Below the pieces are notes generated by a model, which made no database searches, was not told the origin of the DNA, and worked only from the letters and a program-made list of their open reading frames with translations. A DNA stretch of 64,000 nucleotides from Acidobacteriaceae bacterium UBA1307. Lineage in GTDB: Bacteria > Acidobacteriota > Terriglobia > Terriglobales > Acidobacteriaceae. The stretch covers positions 110,638 through 174,637 of the forward strand of contig DBTV01000011.1 in the NCBI GenBank assembly GCA_002307235.1. Reading direction: 5' to 3'. Position numbers and translations under genes: made by a program. How positions within the stretch are numbered: position 1 is the first letter of the stretch; each line of letters begins with the position of its first letter. Of the stretch, positions 53,601 through 60,562 are shown piece after piece.

Positions 53601-55107
53601 CCGTCGTCTCCGCCGCCGGGCTATGCAGTCCCTTGCGGATGAAGGCCCGCGCCGTCAGCGGCGTCAGAATCATGGCCACGACAAACGAGGTTGCCAGGGC
53701 GATCGAAACGCCAATCGGAAGAGCACGAATAAACTCGCCCGTCGAGCCCCGGATCATCCCCAACGGCGCGAACGAAGAGATGATTGTCACCGTCGCCGTA
53801 AAGACCGGAACCGCCATATCCGAAGCGCAGCGCCAGGCCGCGTCATCCCGCGCAAGCCCCTGGTCGAGCAGCTCGACATAGTTATCGGCGATCACAATCG
53901 CGTCATCGACCACCATGCCCAGCACCACAATCAGCGCCGCAATCGAAACCTGATGCAGCTCAATGCCAAGCAGGTTCAAAAGAGCAAAGGTCAGCGAGAC
54001 CGTCACCGGAATCGCCACCGTCGCCACCAGCGCCACGCGCATCGGCAACAGCAGCATCGTCACCAGAATCACCGCGATGATGGCAATGCCGAACTCGCGG
54101 AAAAAGTCGCCAATCCGCTCGGAGACAACGCGCGGCTGATTGGCAATCAGGTCCAGTTGCACATCCGCCGGAAGGCTGCGCTGCACAGTATCGAGCGTCT
54201 TCTGCAACGCATGGCCGAAGCTGACAATGTTGTTGCCCTCGTGCATCTCCACGGCCAGCAGAATAGCCTTCTCGCCGTTGATGCGCACATATTGCGAGGG
54301 GTCCTCGTAGACACGGCTGACCGTCGCCAGATCCTTCAGCGCAACCGGCACGCCCGAGGCCGTCACGTCCACCAGTTGATTGCGGATCTCATCCTCGGAG
54401 CCGAACCGTCCCCGTGCGTCGATCTCCACCGTGTTGGTGCCCGTCGGCACGCGCCCCGCATACTGCGCCGCGCTGTGACTCTCAAGCGCCTGCGCCACAT
54501 GCTGCGGATTCACTCCCCACTGCGAGAGCTTCTGCTGCGACTCGGCAACGACGATCTGTTCCTTCTGGTCGCCGATGCGCTGAATCTTCGAGACCGCGGG
54601 CAGTGCCCGCAACGCGGTATCGATCTTGTCGGCGTCGTCCTTCAGTGCCGTGTAGTCGTAGTTCTTTGCGTGAATGCCGATCAGCACCGCAACCGTGTCG
54701 CCGAAATCGGAATCGACGAAGGGCCCCTGCACGCCCTCGGGCAACTCCGACTTCATCTGCGTCAGATCAAGCCGTAGCCTCGCCCAGAACACATCGGCCT
54801 GCTGCACCGACTCGTTCAGTTGCACGTTGATGATCACCACGCCGTTGCGCGTCGTCGAGAAGGTCTTGGCGCGACGCACCTCGGCAAAGCGAAACAACCG
54901 CTCTTCGAGCTTGTGCGTCACCTGCGCTTCAACCTCGGAGCTGGTCGCGCCAGGATAAATCGCCGTCACCAGGCCGGTGCGAATCGTAATCTTCGGATCT
55001 TCGCGGCGCGGCATGGTGAACAGGGCCGTAAGGCCTGTAACAAACAGCATCGCCGTGATGATCATCACGACCTGGGGATAGCGCAGAGCGGCGCGAATCG
55101 GGTTCAT
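50683..55107 (-). CDS. RND efflux pump permease fused to TolC-like outer-membrane factor
   Basis: A single 1474-residue reading frame. Residues 1-~1015 are a complete RND permease with 12 helices, two large periplasmic loops and the helix 4 proton-relay GMVVDDAIVIADNY (Asp401, Asp402). It is drug-type (HAE) rather than heavy-metal type by its general sequence. Residues ~1040-1474 are a TolC-family outer-membrane factor: VSLDEAIQLAQQKNRTVQMARLKVDEA and paired coiled coils. Between them is a signal-peptide-like joint: basic SRKAKT, a hydrophobic core AVAAVLLALAALGS, then PTQAQ/S. Signal peptidase could therefore release the second part. The start overlaps the adaptor gene by ATGA. Together with the adaptor this makes a complete tripartite pump from two genes. 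Confidence 0.92.
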   Translation of the reverse strand: MNPIRAALRYPQVVMIITAMLFVTGLTALFTMPRREDPKITIRTGLVTAIYPGATSSEVEAQVTHKLEERLFRFAEVRRAKTFSTTRNGVVIINVQLNESVQQADVFWARLRLDLTQMKSELPEGVQGPFVDSDFGDTVAVLIGIHAKNYDYTALKDDADKIDTALRALPAVSKIQRIGDQKEQIVVAESQQKLSQWGVNPQHVAQALESHSAAQYAGRVPTGTNTVEIDARGRFGSEDEIRNQLVDVTASGVPVALKDLATVSRVYEDPSQYVRINGEKAILLAVEMHEGNNIVSFGHALQKTLDTVQRSLPADVQLDLIANQPRVVSERIGDFFREFGIAIIAVILVTMLLLPMRVALVATVAIPVTVSLTFALLNLLGIELHQVSIAALIVVLGMVVDDAIVIADNYVELLDQGLARDDAAWRCASDMAVPVFTATVTIISSFAPLGMIRGSTGEFIRALPIGVSIALATSFVVAMILTPLTARAFIRKGLHSPAAETTARKKFSAIDALQRGYQRAITWAMQNRRTVLVSGVVAFVVGIGVLQLVKQQFFPLAERDQFVLDVWMPEGTRVEATDAVVRRIEQALQKESMVKNYSSFLGAGAPRFYYDINPQPPAENYAQVLVNTRSVAATPKLVEQLRAQLPALTPEARVFVKELQQGDDMEAPIEVRISGPDDTVLRSLAAQTENILRHTPGASYIHNDWHEMQLQTGVHLNDVVANRLGFTNANLAQQLAMGFEGVPVASYWEGDRALAITLRLAENERKSFDNVGDLYVQSPTSGASVPVRSIATLTPEWQSGRIVRRNGVRTITVRSFAEGETLPSQVLASARKQIAAMQLPEGYSIAYGGEEESQNETSGDMNWALVISLILIFLVLLLQFRTLSDPLIVMAAFPLALPGAALGLFITGNPFGFTAFVGVISLGGLVVRNSIILIDAIYDRIKAGTPLVQAATEAGERRLRPIFLTTMAAAVGVVPMIVSGSSLWSPLASVIAFGLLVSMFFTLIVIPVLFVAVHSRKAKTAPAVAAVLLALAALGSVPTQAQSPTVSLDEAIQLAQQKNRTVQMARLKVDEARAKVTEARADYFPSVKNESQSLYLSEKQSLTIPHGALGNYASTGDLPNKDISISLGRQNLFVSTTTAAQPLTQFFKIQAGVRAARADVATATADAQRAEDEVTLNVKKLYYNALAVEQRRKAAEARIHAGEQKIAEARNAVQSGTALEVEVQAAVAEIAEANSVLNTLEDSATDLKADLGDLLGLPANAEFSLSTTEVGTEEEAAAQNASGPALTAASLVKDALATNPEVASARGTLGKAQAGVRAARLEFVPDVSLFAQHMYQNGVPLLADNSATVGLRMEWTLSEFGKRTGQIRERKAQQAQAELNLQQTENHLQIEVEKVLRRLRRSAVTLRAAEAAEKARAEMRRLVSDQVEAKTATGSALAEAEAKLAEARAQLFEVHVERATARAELARLLGQRLY

Positions 55108-56360
55108 TGCGCGCCCCCTGCCAGCACCACCGGCGCGCCTTCGCGTAGGTTCTGCTCTCCGGCAACGATCACCCGATCACCGTTCTTGAGTCCACGGGAA
55201 ATCACGACCTCGTTGCCAAGAAACGATGCCGCCTCCACGCGTCGCGCATAGGCGGTGTGACGCGCGCTGTCGTACACATACACACTCTCCACGCCACGCT
55301 CGTCGCGCACCACGGCATTGCCCGGCACCGTCAAAACATGCACCTGCGCCGCGCCAAAGATGCGCGCCTCGGCCACCATGCCATCGCGCAGCAGGTGTTC
55401 GCTATTCTTCACCGCAATCTTCGCCGTGTAAGAGCGCGAAGCTGCATCGGCGGCCATGCCCAGCGATTCCACCGTGCCCTCCAGGCTGCGACCGTCCAGC
55501 GCCGGAACCTTGACCTGCGCCTTCGAGCCAATGGCGATCTTGGCCACGTCCGACTCCGGCACCGCCACGCGCACCTTGGCAATCTCCAGATCAAGCACTG
55601 AAAACACCGGCGTACCCGCCGAAACATAGTCGCCCACATTGATGCGCTTCATGCCGATGAAACCCGCCGTCGGAGCCACCAGCCGGCACCGCGCCATGCG
55701 CGTCCGCGCGTCCTGCATCTGTGCCGACGCGGCCCGCACCTGCGCCGATGCCGCCGCCTTGTCTTCGCCACGCGCACCCTGCCGTGCCATCGCATAGTTC
55801 TGCCGCGCCGTCTGATAGGCAGCATCGAACTTCTGATAATCGTTGGCGCTCAGGCTCTTGCGATCATAGAGAAACTTCATCCGCTGCAACTCGTCCTGCG
55901 CGCGCTCAAAGGCCACCCGCGCCTGCTCCAGTTCCTCGGGACGAAGCCCGTTCCGTGCCTTGCTCTCGCTCGCCCGCGCCGCCTCGGCCGCACCCAGCGC
56001 CGCCTCGTAGCCGTGCCGGTAATCGGTCACGTCCAACGCAGCCAGCACCTGCCCCTTGGCCACATGCTGGCCCTCATCGACGTAGACCTTCAGCACGCGG
56101 CCGCTCACCTCGAAGGCCGTCATCGCCGTCGTGCTGGCTTGCACCGTGCCGCTGACGGCAATCGAAACCGGCTGCTGCACCTGGTTGGGCATGCGCACCT
56201 TGACCACCACCGGCTGATCGGCGGCCACCGTCTGCTTGTCGTGGCATGCGGTGATGACCAGGGTCGTCGCCAGGCTCAACAGGCAAAGCGCTACCTTCCA
56301 GAGCAAACGAAAGATCCAGGGCGCGGAGAGAAGTTCGGTTCGGGATTCGGCGCGATTCAT
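55104..56360 (-). CDS. RND efflux periplasmic adaptor (membrane-fusion) lipoprotein
   Basis: A 418-residue HlyD/AcrA-type adaptor. The N-terminal hydrophobic stretch ends LVITACHD, a lipobox with candidate lipidated Cys. Then come the barrel-sandwich (lipoyl-like) halves (about 60-110 and 205-240), a helical hairpin (~110-205) and the beta-barrel and membrane-proximal domains. Motifs include SGRVLKVYVDEGQHVAKGQVLA and LVAPTAGFIGMKRINVGDYVSAG. It links the permease to the outer-membrane channel. The start codon ATG 56360 has no good ribosome site (T-rich upstream). It is divergent from an exported protein and a TetR regulator, which probably controls it through AT-rich dyads at 56381-56410. 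Confidence 0.92.
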   Translation of the reverse strand: MNRAESRTELLSAPWIFRLLWKVALCLLSLATTLVITACHDKQTVAADQPVVVKVRMPNQVQQPVSIAVSGTVQASTTAMTAFEVSGRVLKVYVDEGQHVAKGQVLAALDVTDYRHGYEAALGAAEAARASESKARNGLRPEELEQARVAFERAQDELQRMKFLYDRKSLSANDYQKFDAAYQTARQNYAMARQGARGEDKAAASAQVRAASAQMQDARTRMARCRLVAPTAGFIGMKRINVGDYVSAGTPVFSVLDLEIAKVRVAVPESDVAKIAIGSKAQVKVPALDGRSLEGTVESLGMAADAASRSYTAKIAVKNSEHLLRDGMVAEARIFGAAQVHVLTVPGNAVVRDERGVESVYVYDSARHTAYARRVEAASFLGNEVVISRGLKNGDRVIVAGEQNLREGAPVVLAGGAQ

Positions 56361-56380
56361 AAAAAAACAATATCACACTT

Positions 56381-56410
56381 AAATACATATTGGTATTTGA
56401 ATGTATATTT
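56381..56410. promoter_or_regulatory. AT-rich dyads in the divergent RND promoter, candidate TetR operator
   Basis: AAATAC-ATATTG-GTATTT (56381-56398) is a perfect 6-bp dyad. ATACAT (56383-56388) also pairs with ATGTAT (56401-56406). These lie 21-50 bases before the adaptor start and 71-100 bases before the exported protein. A TetR gene lies two genes away on the other side, so an operator is likely but unproven. Confidence 0.5.
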
Positions 56411-56480
56411 AAATCTGGACGTGAATCATCCTCCGGATTTTGCCGTTCTTTTAACCCCAGGACAAAAGGAGAAGATCTTT

Positions 56481-57317
56481 ATGCATTTTTGGCCCAAGAA
56501 GGAAGATCCCCGCGCATCCCTTCGCTTCCCAGCCCCGACGCCTGCTTTCTCTCGACGTCTCGCCCTGCTTGGCCTCTGTCTGAGCTCTTTCGTCGCAACC
56601 GCGCAAGAAGCAACGCCCAACGCTCCGATACCCCAAACAGACCTCGCGTTCATGCCAACCAGTCCTTCGGACAACGTGCTGCCCGACGCTCCCGCGCCCA
56701 CGGCAGCCTCCCTCCCCGTTCCTGCGCAACCGCTTTCCAACCGGGGAAAGCTCTCCTTCGCAACGAAAAATGCCTTCGGCGCGCCCTCGCTTCTCTTTGC
56801 AGCTGTCGGTGCGGCCAACAATCAGGCCCAGGGACTTTATCCGGAGTTTCACGGGGGGCTCGATGGGTATGGCCGCTACTATTGGCACTCCTTTGCCGAC
56901 CAGGCCGTCGATTCCTACATCGTCAGCTTTGTCATGGCCAGCGCCATGCACATCGACCCGCGCTATCAGCCCCTGCGTTCGGGTGGAGCGATGCGCCGCA
57001 CCGGGCACGCCGTTGCCAGTCTGTTCTATGCGCAAACCGATGCAGGCCAGCGCACCATCAACACTCCGCAGTTGCTCGGCTCCGGCGTTGCAGCCAGCCT
57101 TTCCTCGCTCTACTACCCAGAGCGCGACCGAACCGCCTCGCTGGTCCTGCAACGTTGGGGTGGTAATCTGGCCGGCGATGGCCTGATCATCGTCCTGCGC
57201 GAGTTCACGCCTGAGTTCTCGCACTTGGGTCGGAGCCTGTGCGACGGCTTCTCCTTCTGCTCCAAGCTGCGCCGCAACACGCACTCATCGGACCCCTGGC
57301 AACAGGATGGGCACTAA
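56481..57317 (+). CDS. Exported protein of unknown function
   Basis: A 278-residue protein. A signal peptide (about 22-42: RLALLGLCLSSFVATAQ) is preceded by a charged N-terminal stretch. A Pro/Ala-rich linker follows (to ~90), then a domain (~93-270) with weakly hydrophobic segments and conserved-looking HIDPRYQPL, SLFYAQTDAG and LSSLYYPERDR. Similar exported proteins are seen in acidobacteria, but I know of no function. ATG 56481 has AAGGAG nine bases upstream. It is divergent from the RND operon and 36 bases before tetR, so it is probably co-regulated with the pump and may modify or monitor the envelope. Confidence 0.7.
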   Translation: MHFWPKKEDPRASLRFPAPTPAFSRRLALLGLCLSSFVATAQEATPNAPIPQTDLAFMPTSPSDNVLPDAPAPTAASLPVPAQPLSNRGKLSFATKNAFGAPSLLFAAVGAANNQAQGLYPEFHGGLDGYGRYYWHSFADQAVDSYIVSFVMASAMHIDPRYQPLRSGGAMRRTGHAVASLFYAQTDAGQRTINTPQLLGSGVAASLSSLYYPERDRTASLVLQRWGGNLAGDGLIIVLREFTPEFSHLGRSLCDGFSFCSKLRRNTHSSDPWQQDGH

Positions 57318-57353
57318 TCGATCTATCCCGTTGTACAATCTGATAGTTAGGCC

Positions 57354-57971
57354 ATGAAAAAGAGACTCACTCGCGAAGAAAGCCGCGCACTTACCCAGGA
57401 ACGACTGCTTGATGCAGCCGCCAAGCTCTTTGCACTGCACGGCTTTGCCGGTGCTTCCATTGAAGAGATTGCCGAAACCGCCGGTTATAGCCGCGGCGCC
57501 TTCCATGCAAACTTCAAGAGCAAGGACGCTCTCTTTCTCGCGCTGATCGAGCGGCAGATGCATCTGATGCTTGCCGAGATTCACAAGACCATGGCCTCGG
57601 CTCCCACACAGTCTCCCGAAGAGATCAAGAAAAATCTTCGCCTTGCCTGTACCTGCTACACCGGTGCCGACAAACTGGCCTACCTTCTCTTGACCGAGGC
57701 ACAGCTCTATTCCGTCCGCAATCCGCGCTTCGGTAAAAAGCTCAGCGCCTTCTTCAACGAAATCTACGACGAGCTGGCAAAAGCCATTGTAAAGTTCGAT
57801 CTGGAGAACACGGAGACGAACAACAAATCCACCATGGCGGCGCAGCTCGTCCTGCTGGCTTTTTCCCTCAGCCACGGGCTGGTCCTGCATAATCTGATGA
57901 ACCCGGAGCGCTATCCGGACACCGTCGTTCCCGAGATCATGAATCTCGTCTTTGACCGCTTCCTGCCCTAG
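57354..57971 (+). CDS. TetR-family transcriptional regulator
   Basis: A 205-residue regulator. The N-terminal helix-turn-helix (~10-55) reads RLLDAAAKLFALHGFAGASIEEIAETAGYSR-GAFHANFKSKDALF in family form. The remaining helical domain is an unidentified ligand pocket. By context it represses the divergent RND pump. Its TAG stop codon is made of TA plus the first G of the adjacent 268-bp inverted-repeat element, so the element inserted exactly at the gene's end. The C-terminus may therefore differ slightly from relatives. A TTGTACAA palindrome (57331-57338) lies just upstream of the start and might be an autoregulatory site. Confidence 0.92.
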   Translation: MKKRLTREESRALTQERLLDAAAKLFALHGFAGASIEEIAETAGYSRGAFHANFKSKDALFLALIERQMHLMLAEIHKTMASAPTQSPEEIKKNLRLACTCYTGADKLAYLLLTEAQLYSVRNPRFGKKLSAFFNEIYDELAKAIVKFDLENTETNNKSTMAAQLVLLAFSLSHGLVLHNLMNPERYPDTVVPEIMNLVFDRFLP

Positions 57972-58236
57972 GGTGTATCGCCATATACCAACTGCCAGCG
58001 TTGCGAGGAGAAATCGGGCCAAACGCGAAGGAGGAGGCAGCTTTGGTCACCCCAAAGCAACGACGACGACAAAGTGTGGCCCGATTTAACCCGCAACCCG
58101 AAGGGCTGGGGCCAATTTTCCCGGTCTCGGCGTCGCTCCTCGCTAGGAGATACCCGATATCCGTCGCGCGTCGATCCTTGATCTCGAAAAAATTGGCGCC
58201 CAGCGCTGACTAGCTGATATATGGCGATACACCCTA
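57969..58236. mobile_element. 268-bp MITE-like element with 19-bp perfect terminal inverted repeats
   Basis: The ends are TAGGGTGTATCGCCATATA (57969-57987) and its exact reverse complement (58218-58236). Outer bases TA...TA would fit the TA target duplication of IS630/Tc1-mariner elements. Internally there are further perfect pairs: AAATCGGGCCA (58011-58021) / TGGCCCGATTT (58077-58087), GCTTTGG (58040-58046) / CCAAAGC (58052-58058), and GCCAATTTT (58111-58119) / AAAATTGGC (58189-58197). As RNA or single strand it could fold into a multi-arm structure. There is no transposase ORF, so it must be non-autonomous or a structured repeat. Confidence 0.75.
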
Positions 58237-58244
58237 AAGCAAAA

Positions 58245-58267
58245 GGCCCTCTCACAAGGAGAGGGCC
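58245..58267 (-). terminator. Intrinsic terminator of the DUF2393 gene
   Basis: GGCCCTCTC (58245-58253) and GAGAGGGCC (58259-58267) form a perfect 9-bp stem; on the minus strand TTTTGCTTT follows. Confidence 0.88.
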
Positions 58268-58289
58268 ATGCTTCATGGATCGATGCGTT

Positions 58290-58820
58290 CTATTTCGATT
58301 CGACGTGCAGAATCCGCAACTCGGGAAATGCGCCATCCCAGTCCGGGGAAACCCCGTCAAAGGTGAACCGGAAGGCCTTCTCGTCGCCCGGCTTGAGCGG
58401 TGCGGCCGAGACCGGCTCAAGATCCACATAGGGGTCACGCGTGCGGATCAGCTTGAGCGACTGGGTCTCGTTCTGCACCACCTCATGCGCCACATTGCGA
58501 AAGAGAATCTGCACCGTGACCGCGCTGATAGTGCGGTTGCCCTTGTTGTCAATGACGCCGTCAATGTAGGTCTGCTTGCCGCCGGCCAGATTTCCCGACT
58601 CGCTCATTGCCAGATGCGAGACCGGCAGGCTCGGCGCGTAGCCATCGAGCGATGCCGTCACCGGTGCCATCGTCGGCCGTTTCTTGCCGTGCTCCAGTGC
58701 AAAAATCGCAATCGCAGCCACAACCAGAACCACCGCCGCGGCAATCGCCATCGGCAACCAGTTGCGCTCCTCGGGCGCCTTGGGGCGCATCAACTCCGGA
58801 CCTTGTTCCTCAATACTCAC
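58290..58820 (-). CDS. DUF2393-type single-pass membrane protein
   Basis: A 176-residue protein with a short cytoplasmic N-terminus, one membrane helix (~22-41, LPMAIAAAVVLVVAAIAIFAL) and an extracytoplasmic beta-rich domain. The pattern GVIDNKGNRTISAVTVQILFRN resembles the FxxAM-like immunoglobulin-type folds of DUF2393/DUF3426 proteins. No enzyme motif is visible. It is transcribed alone and ends at a clean terminator next to the inverted-repeat element. Function unknown. Confidence 0.7.
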   Translation of the reverse strand: MSIEEQGPELMRPKAPEERNWLPMAIAAAVVLVVAAIAIFALEHGKKRPTMAPVTASLDGYAPSLPVSHLAMSESGNLAGGKQTYIDGVIDNKGNRTISAVTVQILFRNVAHEVVQNETQSLKLIRTRDPYVDLEPVSAAPLKPGDEKAFRFTFDGVSPDWDGAFPELRILHVESK

Positions 58821-59089
58821 GAGCGAAATTGTAGCATTGATGACCGAAGTTTTCTTCCCACGCGTCCTAATTCAGGCCAACCCTCGAGCCCGTTCCCCTT
58901 TTTGCCGATAGCGATGTTAACGAGAAGGGGCATCCCTCTTCTTCTCATCATCCTTTTGCGGATTTGGGCGCATACTATAGCCGAAATCCCAGACAAGCTC
59001 TGTTAGGCCCCGTGTCGCTCCCGGATTTTTATTCCTGGCTCGTCTTTATCTGCATCATTTTGCCGAAAGGCATGAAAGGCAGGCTCACG

Positions 59090-59215
59090 ATGAAGCCCTC
59101 CCCTGTGCTGTCTTCCGTCTCTATGCCCGCACACGCCCTGGCTGCAGAACGTGTTTACCAGGGCCTAACCCTGATCGCCATGATCGTCCTGCTCGTCACC
59201 CTCTGGGCTTATTAA
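59090..59215 (+). CDS. Small single-helix membrane protein (41 residues)
   Basis: A short ORF ending in AERVYQGLTLIAMIVLLVTLWAY, i.e. a single C-terminal membrane helix. It stands alone with about 270 bases upstream and a strong terminator downstream, which supports a real transcript. An alternative start at 59072 adds six residues. There is no strong ribosome site, so the call is tentative. Function unknown. Confidence 0.45.
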   Translation: MKPSPVLSSVSMPAHALAAERVYQGLTLIAMIVLLVTLWAY

Positions 59216-59284
59216 ACCCCGGGAACACGCAACCGACCCGGGCTTGCGCACAGCACGCGTCACCGACCGATAGACAACCTTCCA

Positions 59285-59330
59285 ACAACAAAAGGCGCAT
59301 GGCTTGCCGAAGCCATGCGCCTTTTGTTGT
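59285..59330. terminator. Long bidirectional terminator
   Basis: A perfect 21-bp stem (59285-59305 with 59310-59330) around the loop GCCG, containing AAAAGGCGCATGGCTT and its complement with T-runs on both strands. It lies between the small membrane protein and the convergent DnaC-like gene. Confidence 0.9.
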
Positions 59331-59343
59331 GCCCAAATCCACC

Positions 59344-60102
59344 TCAGCCGAAGCGCGCCCGCTTGACCGTCTGGCGAAAATCCTTGCCGGTCATCTCCAC
59401 CTTGACGCACATCTCGGCCAGCCGCGAGCGCATCCGGTCGCCGATCCGGTCACCGAGCGTCTGCTCCCGCGCCGCCCGCTGCGTCTCGTTCGTCGCGCCG
59501 CCACCGGCCGGCAGGTCAGGATAATTCGTCGTGATGATCGTCGTCTGCTTGTCGTTGTAGCGCGTGTTCAAAATCAGCGCCACCGTGTCCCAGACCCACT
59601 CATTCGGCTTCTGCGCGCCCAGATCGTCGAGCACCAGCACCTCGGCGGCAAAGACCGGCTTCAGCAGTTCGAGCTCCGTCGTATTCACCTGCGAGTTATA
59701 GCTGTTCTGGATATTTTTAAGCAGCTCACGATAGTCGCAGAACAGCCCCTTGACGCCACGCTCCTGAATCAGACGCCGCAAAATGCCCACCGCCAGATGC
59801 GTCTTGCCCACGCCAATCGAGCCGACAAACATCAGCCCCTTGCCGCCCGTATCCACCGGATAGGCCTCGGCAAAGCGCCGCGCCTTCAGGTGCGCCATCG
59901 ACAAAGAGGGGTCCGCGTCATGAAAGTCGCCTTCAAAGCCGTCGAGCGAGTAATAGCGATAGCGCTCGGGGATGCGTGCGGCGGCCATCTGGCGCTCGCG
60001 TCGCTCGATCTCCTGGCACTGGCAGGGCCGCGAAACCCACTTGCCCTCGGCGCTCATCACTCGCACCAGCCCAACTCCATCGCAGATCGTGCACACAGCC
60101 AT
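59344..60102 (-). CDS. DnaC/IstB-like AAA+ ATPase with N-terminal zinc ribbon (putative helicase loader)
   Basis: A 252-residue ATPase of the DnaC/DnaI/IstB group. Cys4, Cys7, Cys27 and Cys29 (CTIC...CQC) form a small zinc-binding site, as in DnaI-like loaders. The AAA+ core has Walker A GSIGVGKT (94-101), Walker B VLVLDDLGA (Asp159, Asp160) and the sensor 1 segment TTIITTNYP. It could load DnaB at the replication fork or serve a transposon; no IS21 transposase (IstA) is adjacent, so the loader role is preferred. The start at 60102 has GAGAGGG upstream; an earlier in-frame codon at 60210 adds a basic stretch that does not look like protein. Convergent with a terminator. Confidence 0.88.
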   Translation of the reverse strand: MAVCTICDGVGLVRVMSAEGKWVSRPCQCQEIERRERQMAAARIPERYRYYSLDGFEGDFHDADPSLSMAHLKARRFAEAYPVDTGGKGLMFVGSIGVGKTHLAVGILRRLIQERGVKGLFCDYRELLKNIQNSYNSQVNTTELELLKPVFAAEVLVLDDLGAQKPNEWVWDTVALILNTRYNDKQTTIITTNYPDLPAGGGATNETQRAAREQTLGDRIGDRMRSRLAEMCVKVEMTGKDFRQTVKRARFG

Positions 60103-60562
60103 CGCTCGCCCTCTCGCCTTGCTTCCGTTTTCAAGACTAGCGCAGGCGGAGCAACCCTGCACCCGACGCCTCCCGTTCGCGTGTGGAAATTCCCTTCTCC
60201 CGAGCGCCAACAGACAATGTCAAAGCACTTGAGCACTGTCCTTTTTGCGGACACCTGCGCTGTCACGTTTCGATACATTACCGCATCGTTTCGCGACATC
60301 GCACATGAGAAAACCGCACACCTCGCCCAAACTTCTCGCAGTGTCCACATTTCATACATCGATTTCAGCATGCATGACTTGTTTCGGGGCGGTTTTCTCG
60401 ATTTATTGGCAGTTTTGAATGACTTTAGGCCCGCGTGACGCCGCGACGCAGCCAAAACCGCCCCCGGTGCCTCCCCGGGAAACGCCGTTCTGAAGAAAAA
60501 CGAACCGGCCCGGAAGAAAAACTTTTGCGCCTTTCCTGTTCAAAACGCATAGGATAAAGCTG
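60103..60562. other. Long intergenic region upstream of DnaC-like and DUF92 genes
   Basis: 460 bases between divergent genes, less GC-biased than coding DNA around it. Promoters for both directions must be here. I see no convincing ORF, tRNA, terminator or strong repeat. A minus-strand frame from 60455 is open but lacks protein-like composition and a ribosome site. Confidence 0.5.

Noticed and set aside
50137..54777. Very long plus-strand open frame (over 1500 codons) opposite the RND-TolC gene
   Set aside because: It is antisense to a gene with complete motifs, is rich in Arg, His and Gln as GC-driven mirror frames are, and has no recognisable domain.
57969..58236. tRNA-like or riboswitch RNA in the structured region after tetR
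   Set aside because: No acceptor-stem or T-arm consensus and no downstream gene in cis; perfect terminal inverted repeats fit a MITE-like element better.
59344..60102. IS21 helper protein IstB, implying an insertion sequence
   Set aside because: No IstA transposase or terminal repeats around it, and the N-terminal cysteine ribbon is typical of helicase loaders.
60057..60455. Minus-strand frame in the long gap upstream of the DnaC-like gene
   Set aside because: Overlaps the DnaC start, lacks a ribosome site and has no protein-like pattern.
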